Shown here one piece after another: positions 33,382-40,438 of a stretch of 64,000 nt of DNA (its first letter is position 1; each line of letters starts with the position of its first letter). Both the position numbers and the translations under genes were made by a program. The notes beneath the pieces were generated by a model. The model saw only the letters and a program-made list of their open reading frames with translations, was not told the origin of the DNA and did not search any database. Source of the stretch: Oscillibacter valericigenes (GTDB lineage Bacteria > Bacillota > Clostridia > Oscillospirales > Oscillospiraceae). The DNA is taken from assembly GCF_021531315.1 (NCBI RefSeq), contig NZ_JAFBIQ010000001.1, positions 186,001-250,000 on the forward strand. The letters run 5' to 3'.

Positions 33382-33406
33382 GCGTGATACTATTTGTAAG
33401 ATAGCG
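33382..33406. promoter_or_regulatory. Conserved 25-bp element, copy B
   Basis: GCGTGATACTA, eight bases, ATAGCG, with the inner dyad CTATTTgtaAGATAG at 33390-33404. It has the same two blocks and spacing as the element at 28876-28900. It lies just upstream of the -35 of the fused xanthine dehydrogenase promoter, a typical activator position. Confidence 0.65.
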
Positions 33407-33415
33407 ATATAAACG

Positions 33416-33448
33416 AAAAAGAGGAACGGGCACGCCCGTTCCTCTTTT
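33416..33448 (-). terminator. Terminator of the membrane XRE regulator gene
   Basis: Stem AAAAGAGGAACGGGC / GCCCGTTCCTCTTTT with a two-base loop, a few bases after the stop codon. Confidence 0.9.
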
Positions 33449-33452
33449 CTTT

Positions 33453-34346
33453 TTACTTCACGCGCTCCTGCCGCCGGCTGCGCCATAGCGCGACGGTGAG
33501 GACAAGGAGCACGACGAGGGCAAGGTTATTGAGCGAATCGAGCGTACCGCTCAGCGCGAGCTTCCAAGTGTAGCCCGTCAGGTCGCCGTGTCCTGCATTC
33601 ACGATGTACCGCACCCAAAGTGCAAGCGCCTGACGGATGCCGAGCTGCGCAATCCAGCCGATGGTGAGCAGCGCAATGCTCCTTCGCTCCCAGCGGAGCG
33701 TCAGCGTGCGGTAGGAGCGCAGCGTGCAGGCGACCAGCGTGAGCAGCACCAGCGCGACCGACCAACTTATGGCAAGTCTCAGAGGATTCAACCGGAACAG
33801 ACGCGAAAATGTCAGAAAGATATTTCCTGCAACGACACCTGCGGCAAAGCGCATATACAGCGCAAAGCATACATACAGCGCCCACGCGCAGCAAAGCCCC
33901 GTGCGCCGCCTCACCGTCAGGCAGATGGTCCCACAGACAAACAGGGGCAGCGCCAAGAGAAAGCCCGCGAGCGTCCCGCCGAGGAGCGCAATGAGTACTC
34001 CGATCAGCGCGCCGAAGCACAGCAGGATAATGCCGGCGATTTGCCGCGTCTCCCGTCGTGCCGCGGGCGCGGCGGCGGTGTACGCCCCCGCTGCTTCTGT
34101 CGGGGCAGCAGTCTCCGCGCACGCCCTGTCCGCCGCGGCGCCTTGTGCGCTCTCCCCTTTTACCAGCTCGTCGAGCGTCACGCCGAACAGCTCCGCAAGA
34201 CGCAGGAGCTTGTCAAGCTCCGGGATGCTGGCGTCGGTCTCCCACTTGCTCACCGACTGGCGGCTGATGTCCAGCGCGTCGGCAAGGTCGCCCTGCGATA
34301 GATTTTTCTGTGTGCGCAGCCGCGCGATATTCTGTCCAAGCGTCAT
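33453..34346 (-). CDS. XRE-family regulator with a C-terminal membrane domain
   Basis: The 297-residue protein has an N-terminal helix-turn-helix of XRE type (residues 5-60; NIARLRTQKNLSQGDLADAL and SRQSVSKWETD). An alanine-rich linker follows, then about six hydrophobic segments from residue 100 on. Such fusions are common in Firmicutes and are thought to sense the envelope or be membrane-tethered. No ligand motif is seen. It is a single-gene unit with its own promoter and terminator. It lies next to the molybdenum island, but nothing in the sequence ties it to the conserved element there. Confidence 0.85.
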   Translation of the reverse strand: MTLGQNIARLRTQKNLSQGDLADALDISRQSVSKWETDASIPELDKLLRLAELFGVTLDELVKGESAQGAAADRACAETAAPTEAAGAYTAAAPAARRETRQIAGIILLCFGALIGVLIALLGGTLAGFLLALPLFVCGTICLTVRRRTGLCCAWALYVCFALYMRFAAGVVAGNIFLTFSRLFRLNPLRLAISWSVALVLLTLVACTLRSYRTLTLRWERRSIALLTIGWIAQLGIRQALALWVRYIVNAGHGDLTGYTWKLALSGTLDSLNNLALVVLLVLTVALWRSRRQERVK

Positions 34347-34374
34347 TCGTGTTCTCCTTTGCTTTGATGGCTTG

Positions 34375-34403
34375 AGTATAGTGAAAATCCGAGAAAAAGT
34401 CCA
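34375..34403 (-). promoter_or_regulatory. Promoter of the membrane XRE regulator gene
   Basis: Minus strand -35 TGGACT (34398-34403), 17 bases, -10 TATACT (34375-34380). Confidence 0.55.
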
Positions 34404-34457
34404 CCAAGCGGGCTTTGAACTTTAGCAACTGACGGTTGCAGCCCTTCGATTTTACCG

Positions 34458-34483
34458 AAAAAGCGGGGTGTCCCCCGCTTTTA
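34458..34483 (-). terminator. Terminator of the MGMT-family gene
   Basis: AAAAGCGGGG pairs with CCCCGCTTTT around a short loop, directly at the stop codon of the methyltransferase gene. Confidence 0.85.
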
Positions 34484-34804
34484 TTCCACGACATACGGCA
34501 GCGCCCTCACGCAAAAGCGCGCCATGTCCACATGGCTCGCATCGATAAACTCCACGCCCTCGTTTTGCAGCAGTTCGACCTGTCGGTTCGCGCCGCCGAA
34601 GGCAAAGGCGCTCGACACCGCCCCGTCACGCTTGACGACGCGGTGACAAGGGATCACGCCCGGCTCGGGATTACCGTGCAGGGCGTAGCCCACCACGCGG
34701 GCAAGCCGTGGATTTCCGATGGCACGGGCGACCTGTCCGTAGGTCGCAACGCTCCCGCGCGGAATGAGCCGCACCGCGGCGTAAACTTTTTCAAATGTCG
34801 TCAT
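34481..34804 (-). CDS. MGMT-family O6-alkylguanine-DNA alkyltransferase-like protein
   Basis: The 107-residue protein consists only of the DNA-binding and methyl-acceptor domain of methylated-DNA-cysteine methyltransferases. GSVATYGQVARAIGNPR forms the helix-turn-helix. VIPCHRVVK carries the acceptor cysteine, so it is not one of the alkyltransferase-like proteins in which that Cys is Trp. The N-terminal domain of full Ogt is missing. The ATG at MTTFEKV overlaps the end of the DMT transporter gene by 14 bases, so the two form an operon. It probably repairs O6-alkylguanine. Confidence 0.85.
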   Translation of the reverse strand: MTTFEKVYAAVRLIPRGSVATYGQVARAIGNPRLARVVGYALHGNPEPGVIPCHRVVKRDGAVSSAFAFGGANRQVELLQNEGVEFIDASHVDMARFCVRALPYVVE

Positions 34805-35687
34805 GGGCGTCCTCATCCTTTTTCCGCAGTGCGGGCAGCTCCAGCTCCATGATGAACAGGCTTATGAGCATCAGCGCCGCGCCGAGATAGCCGCGCACCG
34901 TCAGCCGCTCGCTGAGCAGAAAGTATGCGAAGATGGCGGAAAATACAGGCTCAAGCGTGAAGATCAGGCTTGCATGGCTCGCCGTAGTGAACTGCTGCTC
35001 AACGCTCTGAATGATGAAGCAGATGCCCGAGCAGAAAATGCCGAGGAACAGCGCCGCCGCCCAAACCTTGGGCGAGCCGGGCAGGCTCGGCGTTTCCAGC
35101 AGGAACGACAACACCAGCATCACCACGCCGACCACCACCGTCTGGCACACGCCGAGCGCGAGCGGATCGACCTCTGGCTTGGCGACCGCCCGTTCCGTGA
35201 TCATCAGATCGATCGCGTAAAAGACCGGCACGAGCAGGCAGATGATGTCGCCCAGCGCGGGACGGAGCGCCTCGTTGAGCGTCAGCATCGCCATGCCGAT
35301 CAAGCACAGCACCAGCGCAAAGCCCAGCTTCTTCCCCGGCTTTTTGTGGTAAATAACAAACTCGAAAAGCGGCGTAAAGATGACCGTCATCGCGCCGATA
35401 AAGCCCGCGTTGGACACGCTCGTATAGAGGATGCCGTAGGTCGCGCCGATATAGATGGCGATGAGCGACAATCCGACAAGGACGCTGTATTTCAAGGTTT
35501 CGCGGCTTGCGTGCAATACCCGCTTATGAAAGATCGTTCCAAGCACAAGAAAGGCCGAGAGAAAGCGGAACGCATTGAGCATCAGAGGCTGCATATCCCC
35601 AAGACAGATGGCGACCAAACAGTTTGAGATGCCCCAAAAGCCGGTGGCCAGCACCAGCATCATATCGGCTTTTCTCTGACGGTTCAT
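34791..35687 (-). CDS. DMT superfamily (EamA) transporter
   Basis: The 298-residue protein has about ten membrane segments arranged as two EamA repeats. The first repeat starts LVLATGFWGISNCLVAI and contains YIGATYGILYTSVSNAGFIG. The second ends HASLIFTLEPVFSAIFAYFLLSERLTVRG, a very typical DMT signature. These proteins usually export amino acids or other metabolites. The substrate is not determinable. It has its own promoter with a 17-base spacer and is followed by the overlapping MGMT-family gene. Confidence 0.9.
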   Translation of the reverse strand: MNRQRKADMMLVLATGFWGISNCLVAICLGDMQPLMLNAFRFLSAFLVLGTIFHKRVLHASRETLKYSVLVGLSLIAIYIGATYGILYTSVSNAGFIGAMTVIFTPLFEFVIYHKKPGKKLGFALVLCLIGMAMLTLNEALRPALGDIICLLVPVFYAIDLMITERAVAKPEVDPLALGVCQTVVVGVVMLVLSFLLETPSLPGSPKVWAAALFLGIFCSGICFIIQSVEQQFTTASHASLIFTLEPVFSAIFAYFLLSERLTVRGYLGAALMLISLFIMELELPALRKKDEDAHDDI

Positions 35688-35738
35688 AGAAATCCCTCCA
35701 GGCTTATCAAAAATGCCCGCAGTGCAGACAGCAAATGG

Positions 35739-35767
35739 ATTTTACCATGAAAGTCATCGGAACGCAA
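35739..35767 (-). promoter_or_regulatory. Promoter of the EamA-MGMT operon
   Basis: Minus strand -35 TTGCGT (35762-35767), 17 bases, -10 TAAAAT (35739-35744). Confidence 0.55.
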
Positions 35768-35792
35768 GGGCAAAGCATCCCCCGATCCATGC

Positions 35793-35827
35793 AAAAAGCA
35801 GCAGCTCTTGCGAGCTGCTGCTTTTTC
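35793..35827 (-). terminator. Terminator of rplJ-rplL
   Basis: Perfect 15-bp stem AAAAAGCAGCAGCTC / GAGCTGCTGCTTTTT with a four-base loop, 17 bases after the rplL stop codon. Confidence 0.95.
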
Positions 35828-35843
35828 AAACGGCAGGGTGAAA

Positions 35844-36215
35844 TTACTTGATCTCGACCTTCGCGCCGGCTTCCTCAAGCTGCTTCTTGAGTGCCTCGGC
35901 ATCGTCCTTGGAGATACCCTCCTTGACGGCCTTGGGAGCAGCCTCGACAAAGCCCTTGGCCTCGGCCAGGCCCAGACCGGTGATCTCGCGGACGACCTTG
36001 ATGACCTTGATCTTGGCAGCGGCGTCGAAACCGGCGAGAACGACATCGAACTCGGTCTTCTCCTCAGCAGCGGGAGCGGCAGCGCCGGCAGCGGGAGCGG
36101 CCATGGCGGCGGCGGAAACGCCGAACTCTTCCTCGAGCGCATGGACGAGCTCAGAGAGCTCCAGAACGGTAAGGCCCTTGATCTCTTCGATCATAGCAGT
36201 GATCTTTTCAGACAT
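35844..36215 (-). CDS. rplL: 50S ribosomal protein L7/L12
   Basis: The 123-residue stalk protein recruits translation GTPases. The N-terminal dimerisation part ([20 protein letters not shown]) is followed by an alanine-rich hinge and the C-terminal domain ([26 protein letters not shown], with [16 protein letters not shown] after it). It is the second gene of the rplJ-rplL unit, 54 bases after rplJ, and ends in a strong terminator. The rpoB gene normally follows but is not here, so the operon has been split in this genome. Confidence 0.98.
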   Translation of the reverse strand: MSEKITAMIEEIKGLTVLELSELVHALEEEFGVSAAAMAAPAAGAAAPAAEEKTEFDVVLAGFDAAAKIKVIKVVREITGLGLAEAKGFVEAAPKAVKEGISKDDAEALKKQLEEAGAKVEIK

Positions 36216-36269
36216 TGTAATATCCTCCTAATTTCGTATATTGGTTGTTTTTGTTGTGTGGGTGCCGAA

Positions 36270-36797
36270 TTACTCGGCAGCGGCTTCCGCCGCCTCGGCA
36301 GGAGCGCCGTTCTTCTCGGCGATCTGCTTGAGGACGCAGGCAAGGCCGCTGATGGGCGCGAGCATGGTGCCGAGCACCTGAGCCTGCAGGACAGGCAGTG
36401 CGGGGATCGCGGCGAGCGCGTTGATGGTGGCGAGGTCGACGACCTTGCCGTCCATGAAGCCGCCCTTGATCTCAAACTTGCCGTTGAGCTTCTTGGCGTA
36501 ATCGGCGATCACGCGAGCGGGAGCGACAGGATCGCTCGCGACGGCGAGAGCCGTGGTGCCGTTGAGCTGCTCATCGAGCTCGTTGAGACCGACATTGTTG
36601 AAAGCGAAGCGAAGGAGCGTGTTCTTGACGACGGCATAATCGACTTCGTTCTTGCGGCACTCGGCGCGAAGAGCAGTGTCCTCAGCGACGGTGATGCCCT
36701 TGTAGTCGACGATGATACCGGCGGCAGCGCCCTGCAGCTTCTCGGTCAGAGAGGCCACGATCGCCTGCTTTTCAGACAGGACTTTTGCGTTAGGCAT
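36270..36797 (-). CDS. rplJ: 50S ribosomal protein L10
   Basis: The 175-residue base of the ribosomal stalk binds 23S rRNA and the L7/L12 dimers. Motifs are VDYKGITVAEDTALRAECRK, VVKNTLLRFAF and PARVIADYAKKLNGKFEIKG. The GTG four codons upstream lies within the ribosome site, so the ATG at MPNAKV is preferred. It follows a long structured leader and a consensus promoter, so L10 autoregulation as in other bacteria is likely. Confidence 0.98.
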   Translation of the reverse strand: MPNAKVLSEKQAIVASLTEKLQGAAAGIIVDYKGITVAEDTALRAECRKNEVDYAVVKNTLLRFAFNNVGLNELDEQLNGTTALAVASDPVAPARVIADYAKKLNGKFEIKGGFMDGKVVDLATINALAAIPALPVLQAQVLGTMLAPISGLACVLKQIAEKNGAPAEAAEAAAE

Positions 36798-36814
36798 TCT
36801 TGTTTTCACCTCCG

Positions 36815-36975
36815 TTAGATTTGCGGCATAGCTCCCTATGCCCGGGGAAAGAGGCGTTCGAAAAGGAAACCGTCCTCATGCCGAAAGACACAAGGACGGT
36901 GTAAGCAATCATAACGATTTGCCATCCTCGGCAGGACTTACGAGGTGTGACCCTCCCCTGCTGTCTTTGGAACGC
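36815..36975 (-). promoter_or_regulatory. L10 leader (rplJ 5' UTR autoregulatory element)
   Basis: The roughly 180-base leader between promoter and rplJ is rich in pairing. It includes a long-range stem ACCGTCCT / AGGACGGT (36869-36876 with 36893-36900) followed on the minus strand by TTTCCTTTT, which looks attenuator-like. L10 leaders bound by the L10-L12 complex are known in this position in Firmicutes. Exact family match was not tested. Confidence 0.6.
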
Positions 36976-36981
36976 TCTGCT

Positions 36982-37010
36982 ATTATATTCAAGGCCCAAG
37001 CAAATGTCAA
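36982..37010 (-). promoter_or_regulatory. Promoter of rplJ-rplL
   Basis: Minus strand consensus -35 TTGACA (37005-37010), 17 bases, -10 TATAAT (36982-36987). It lies just after the rplA stop codon, so rplJ-rplL can be made apart from the nusG cluster. Confidence 0.9.
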
Positions 37011-37036
37011 GCCCTAAATATTGATTTTGCGCGCTC

Positions 37037-37726
37037 TTAGAGCTTCGCGGTGCTCATCTTGACGCCGGGGCCCATGGTGGAGGCGACGACGCAGGACTTG
37101 ATATACTGGCCCTTGGCGGCGGCTGGCTTGGCCTTGACGATGGCGCCCATGATCGCGTTGAAGTTTTCGGTGAGCTTCTCGGGGCCGAAGGAGACCTTGC
37201 CGATGGGGCAGTGGATGATGTTGGTCTTGTCGAGACGATACTCGACCTTACCAGCCTTGACTTCCTTGACAGCCTTGGCAACATCGGGGGTGACGGTACC
37301 TGCCTTGGGGGAAGGCATCAGGCCCTTGGGGCCGAGGACCTTACCGAGGCGGCCGACCACGCCCATCATGTCGGGAGAAGCGACGACGACATCGAAATCG
37401 AACCAGTTTTCCTTCTGGATCTTCTCGACGAGGTCCATCTCGCCGACATAATCCGCGCCGGCTTCCTTGGCGGCGTCCGCCTTGTCGCCCTTGGCGAAAA
37501 CGAGGACGCGCGCGGTCTTGCCGGTACCGTTGGGCAGGACGATCGCGCCGCGGACCTGCTGGTCGGCGTGACGGGAGTCAACGCCAAGCTTGACATGCAG
37601 CTCGACGGTCTCGTCGAACTTCGCGGAAGCGGTCTTGCAGATCAGGCCGAAGCCCTCTGCGGCATCATACTGGGTGTTCTTTTCGATCTGCTTGGCAGCA
37701 TCCTGATACTTTTTACCTCTGAACAT
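37037..37726 (-). CDS. rplA: 50S ribosomal protein L1
   Basis: The 229-residue protein of the mobile L1 stalk also acts as a translational repressor of its own operon in other bacteria. Signatures are [39 protein letters not shown] and [20 protein letters not shown]. It is the last gene of the rpmG-secE-nusG-rplK-rplA cluster, 15 bases after rplK. No strong terminator separates it from rplJ. Confidence 0.98.
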   Translation of the reverse strand: MFRGKKYQDAAKQIEKNTQYDAAEGFGLICKTASAKFDETVELHVKLGVDSRHADQQVRGAIVLPNGTGKTARVLVFAKGDKADAAKEAGADYVGEMDLVEKIQKENWFDFDVVVASPDMMGVVGRLGKVLGPKGLMPSPKAGTVTPDVAKAVKEVKAGKVEYRLDKTNIIHCPIGKVSFGPEKLTENFNAIMGAIVKAKPAAAKGQYIKSCVVASTMGPGVKMSTAKL

Positions 37727-37741
37727 TTCCGTATACCTCCC

Positions 37742-38167
37742 TTACTCTTCGACCACGACGCCCATGGAGCGCGCGGTGCCGGCGATCATGCTCATCGCGG
37801 CCTCGAGAGACGCGGCGTTGAGGTCGCGCATCTTCAGCTCGGCGATCTTCTGCACGGAGGCCTTGGAAATGGTGGCGACCTTGGTCTTGTTGGGGACGCC
37901 GGAACCGGACTCGATGTTGCACTCCTTCTTGATCAGGACCGCAGCGGGAGGAGTCTTGGTGATGAAGCTGAAGGAACGGTCGGCATACACCGTGATAACG
38001 ACGGGGATGATAAGACCCATATCGTTCTTGGTGCGCTCGTTGAATTCCTTCGTGAAAGCCGCGATGTTGATGCCGTGCTGACCGAGCGCGGGACCGACAG
38101 GGGGCGCGGGAGTTGCTTTACCAGCGGGGATCTGCAGCTTAACAAAGCCGACTACTTTCTGTGCCAT
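37742..38167 (-). CDS. rplK: 50S ribosomal protein L11
   Basis: The 141-residue protein of the GTPase-associated centre binds 23S rRNA and is needed for stringent response signalling through RelA. The start is [18 protein letters not shown], then [19 protein letters not shown], the proline-rich L11 hallmark. The upstream 13 open codons are leader. AGGAGG lies just before the ATG. It is preceded by a folded intergenic segment after nusG. Confidence 0.98.
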   Translation of the reverse strand: MAQKVVGFVKLQIPAGKATPAPPVGPALGQHGINIAAFTKEFNERTKNDMGLIIPVVITVYADRSFSFITKTPPAAVLIKKECNIESGSGVPNKTKVATISKASVQKIAELKMRDLNAASLEAAMSMIAGTARSMGVVVEE

Positions 38168-38194
38168 GTTTGGCACCTCCTTGATTATAAATGT

Positions 38195-38266
38195 GGTAAC
38201 GGGCACCCGAACGGCGCTCCGCCCTTGGCGAGACGCACAGCGTCTCTCCCACTTTGCCGGGTTACC
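38195..38266 (-). promoter_or_regulatory. Structured nusG-rplK intergenic segment (possible L1/L11 leader)
   Basis: An outer six-base pairing GGTAAC / GTTACC (38195-38200 with 38261-38266) encloses a GAGACGC / GCGTCTC hairpin (38230-38236 with 38240-38246). L1-responsive leaders upstream of rplK are known in bacteria. This fold sits in that position, but the protein-binding site was not verified. Confidence 0.4.
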
Positions 38267-38292
38267 GGCTCATCGCTTTTGGCGATTCTTGC

Positions 38293-38820
38293 TCAGTTGT
38301 TGACCACTTCGACCTGATCGAGCTCCAGCTCGACGGGCGTTTCGCGGCCGAACATGGAAACGACCACGCACACGCGGTTCTTCTCCGGCTCGATCTCCTC
38401 GACCGTGCCGAGGAACGAGGCGAGAGGGCCGTCCGTGATCTTGACCTGGTCGCCGACATTGTAAGCCACGACAATCTCGCGGCGCTCCATGCCGAGGGCC
38501 AGTACCTCATCCTCCGTGAGGGGGATGGCATTGTTGGCGCTGCCGACAAAGCCGGTCACGCCGCGGATATTGCGGATCAAATGCCAGGTGTCGTCCGTCA
38601 TGACCATCTTTACCATCACATAGCCGGGGAAAGTCTTGCGCTCGACCTCCTTCACCGCGCCGGATTCCGTGACTTCGGTCACAGTCTCCATCGGGATCTG
38701 GATGTCGAGGATCATATCCTCCAAATGACGGTTCGTCACGAATTTCTCGATGGCGGTCTTGACGGCATTCTCATAACCGGAATAGGTATGGGCCACATAC
38801 CACTTCGCGTTATCAGCCAT
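38293..38820 (-). CDS. nusG: Transcription termination/antitermination protein NusG
   Basis: The 175-residue RNA polymerase-associated elongation factor couples transcription to translation. The NGN domain begins KWYVAHTYSGYENAVKTAIE and includes VERKTFPGYVMVKMVM and RGVTGFVG. The C-terminal KOW domain is DQVKITDGPLASFLGTVEEI. It lies 13 bases after secE in the conserved secE-nusG-rplK-rplA order. Confidence 0.98.
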   Translation of the reverse strand: MADNAKWYVAHTYSGYENAVKTAIEKFVTNRHLEDMILDIQIPMETVTEVTESGAVKEVERKTFPGYVMVKMVMTDDTWHLIRNIRGVTGFVGSANNAIPLTEDEVLALGMERREIVVAYNVGDQVKITDGPLASFLGTVEEIEPEKNRVCVVVSMFGRETPVELELDQVEVVNN

Positions 38821-38833
38821 TTCCTGCTCCCTC

Positions 38834-39043
38834 TCAGCCGGCGAACACGCCGATCAGGGACTTGACGGCCAGCATGGCGACCGCGTCAAAGATCCAGATG
38901 CAGGCGCCCACGCAAAGCGAGCACAGAAGCACCGTACCGGTGTTCTTCGCCGTATCCTTGCCGCTGGGCCAAACGACCTTCTTCAGTTCGCTTTTCATTT
39001 CGCGGAACCACTTGCCGCGATCCTTTTTCTTCTCTTCTGCCAT
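38834..39043 (-). CDS. secE: Preprotein translocase subunit SecE
   Basis: The 69-residue single-span form of SecE is the clamp of the SecYEG channel. The cytoplasmic amphipathic helix RGKWFREMKSELKKVVWPSG carries the family W-P motif. The membrane segment (about residues 40-65, GTVLLCSLCVGACIWIF) follows. It lies between rpmG and nusG as usual. Firmicutes SecE proteins are normally this short. Confidence 0.95.
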   Translation of the reverse strand: MAEEKKKDRGKWFREMKSELKKVVWPSGKDTAKNTGTVLLCSLCVGACIWIFDAVAMLAVKSLIGVFAG

Positions 39044-39064
39044 TGTTACACTACCTTTCCTAAC

Positions 39065-39214
39065 TTACTTCGTTTCGGTATGAACGGTGTGCTTTTTGCA
39101 GAAGCGGCAATACTTGTTCAGCTCAAGCTTATCCGGGGTATTCTTCTTGTTCTTCATCGTATTGTAGTTTCTCTGCTTGCACTCGTTACATCTCAGAGTG
39201 ACCTTCACGCGCAT
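39065..39214 (-). CDS. rpmG: 50S ribosomal protein L33
   Basis: The 49-residue protein starts [19 protein letters not shown] and ends [15 protein letters not shown]. The two CxxC pairs show the zinc-binding form of L33. It is the first gene of the cluster leading to secE, nusG, rplK and rplA. AGGAGG lies upstream of the ATG at 39214. It is easy to miss because of its length, but its position and sequence leave little doubt. Confidence 0.97.
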   Translation of the reverse strand: MRVKVTLRCNECKQRNYNTMKNKKNTPDKLELNKYCRFCKKHTVHTETK

Positions 39215-39360
39215 AACGGCACCTCCTTATTATGACGGCTCCCGACTCGGCGGGACCGCCGATTGCCTCCCTGCTCTTGAAATTTAGAGTAGCTCTCTTT
39301 CGTGACACGAAAAGCGAAAAAAGCGCACAAAAAGAAAGCCCTCTTTCACAGGTAAATAGA

Positions 39361-39389
39361 ATAGTAACACAAGGCAAGTCTCCCGTCAA
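39361..39389 (-). promoter_or_regulatory. Promoter of the rpmG-secE-nusG-rplK-rplA cluster
   Basis: Minus strand -35 TTGACG (39384-39389), 17 bases, -10 TACTAT (39361-39366). The leader to rpmG is about 145 bases. The ruvX promoter starts 12 bases away in the other direction. Confidence 0.7.
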
Positions 39390-39400
39390 GCATAAATTGC

Positions 39401-39428
39401 TTGAAAATCGAGAAATTTTTTATATAAT
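39401..39428 (+). promoter_or_regulatory. Promoter of ruvX
   Basis: -35 TTGAAA (39401-39406), 16 bases, -10 TATAAT (39423-39428). Confidence 0.7.
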
Positions 39429-39459
39429 GGTATCACTACGAACTTTGAGAGGTTTTTGT

Positions 39460-39882
39460 ATGAAGATCATGGCCATCGACTACGGCGACGCGCATACCGG
39501 TGTCGCCATCTCCGACGCGCTTTTGATGCTCGCGGGCTTCACCACCGTCATCACTGCCTACCGTCCTGACGCGGTCGCCGCGGAGATCAAAAAGCTCATC
39601 GCCGCCCACGGCGTCACCGAGCTGGTGCTCGGCCACCCGCTCAATATGGACGGCACACGCGGTCCGCGCGCGGAAAAGGCCGAGAGCTTTGCTGCGCTCC
39701 TGCGCGAAACCACCGGCCTCCCCGTCACGCTCTGGGACGAGCGGCGCACGACCATCGACGCGCACAACATCCTCATGGCCGGCGGCAAGAACGCCAAGCA
39801 GCGCAAAAAGACCGTGGATGCGGTCGCCGCGAGCCTGATGCTCGAGGGCTACCTGACCTTCAAAAAGCGGCAGAACGGATAA
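39460..39882 (+). CDS. ruvX: YqgF/RuvX-family RNase H-fold nuclease
   Basis: The 140-residue RNase H-like protein is implicated in 16S rRNA processing and possibly Holliday junction resolution. The first catalytic Asp is in MAIDYGDAHTGVAIS. LVLGHPLNMDGTRGPRA and LWDERRTTIDAHNIL follow, with DAVAASLMLEGYL holding the last acidic residue. The start MKIMAIDYGD follows a GAGAGG site about eight bases upstream. Upstream open codons are leader. It is monocistronic, ending in a bidirectional terminator. Confidence 0.93.
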   Translation: MKIMAIDYGDAHTGVAISDALLMLAGFTTVITAYRPDAVAAEIKKLIAAHGVTELVLGHPLNMDGTRGPRAEKAESFAALLRETTGLPVTLWDERRTTIDAHNILMAGGKNAKQRKKTVDAVAASLMLEGYLTFKKRQNG

Positions 39883-39894
39883 ATGCCCAGGCAG

Positions 39895-39932
39895 AAAAAG
39901 CACCACCACCCGCTAACGGGTGGTGGTGTTGT
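39895..39932. terminator. Bidirectional terminator between ruvX and the CD1247-type gene
   Basis: Perfect 12-bp stem CACCACCACCCG / CGGGTGGTGGTG with a four-base loop. T runs are found on both strands. Confidence 0.9.
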
Positions 39933-39946
39933 TTCTTTTGCGGTTT

Positions 39947-40384
39947 TTAGTCTTCGTCCTCGTCCTCTTCCATGGCGTTGGCCAAATCGGAGAGGTCAAA
40001 CTCCAGCTTAGCGCCGCAGTTCGGGCAGAGGATCTCACCCTCCTCGAGCATACTGTCGTCGAAGAAGATCTCCTCCTCGCACTCGGGGCAGGTGGTGGCG
40101 TAGCACTCCTCTTCCTCGTCATCCTCGTCATCCTCGTCATCATCGTCGTCGTCATCGTCCCACTCGTCGTAGACGATGTCCTCCACATCGGAGAGGTCGT
40201 CGCTGATGACATCCAGCCCGTCGCCGAGCTCCATGACCTCGTCGGTCAGGTCCTCGACCTCAAGCGCGATCTCGTCAAGCACATCGGCGATGGCGGCAAA
40301 GAGCTTGCCCTCGTTGGACTCAGCGTCCAAATTCATGCCCTCCATCAGGCCCTTGAGGTAAGCGATCTTTTCAGAAATACCCAT
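39947..40384 (-). CDS. CD1247-type N-terminal domain, very acidic zinc-ribbon protein
   Basis: The 145-residue protein has an N-terminal helical part MGISEKIAYLKGLMEGMNLD, as in the Clostridia-wide CD1247 N-terminal family. An acidic run of about 20 Asp/Glu follows (around residues 75-95), then a zinc ribbon made of two CxxC pairs (CPEC and CPNC). The function is unknown. It lies 54 bases after efp on the same strand with no promoter between them, so it is probably cotranscribed with efp. The start is the ATG preceded by GGAG. Confidence 0.8.
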   Translation of the reverse strand: MGISEKIAYLKGLMEGMNLDAESNEGKLFAAIADVLDEIALEVEDLTDEVMELGDGLDVISDDLSDVEDIVYDEWDDDDDDDDEDDEDDEEEECYATTCPECEEEIFFDDSMLEEGEILCPNCGAKLEFDLSDLANAMEEDEDED

Positions 40385-40438
40385 AATACTTCTCCTTTCA
40401 GATAAGCGCAAACGGTTTCCTGCTGTAAATAACTGATT

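Noticed and set aside
33374-33384. CG dinucleotide run next to the conserved element
   Set aside because: Short alternating CG of about ten bases is expected at this GC content, and it is not present at the other copy of the element.
34481-34804. Alkyltransferase-like (ATL) protein without methyltransferase activity
   Set aside because: The active-site motif is PCHRV with the acceptor cysteine present, not the Trp form.
40105-40165. Trinucleotide repeat resembling a short tandem repeat or CRISPR-like array
   Set aside because: It encodes the Asp/Glu run of the CD1247-type protein. There are no spacers and no fixed repeat unit.
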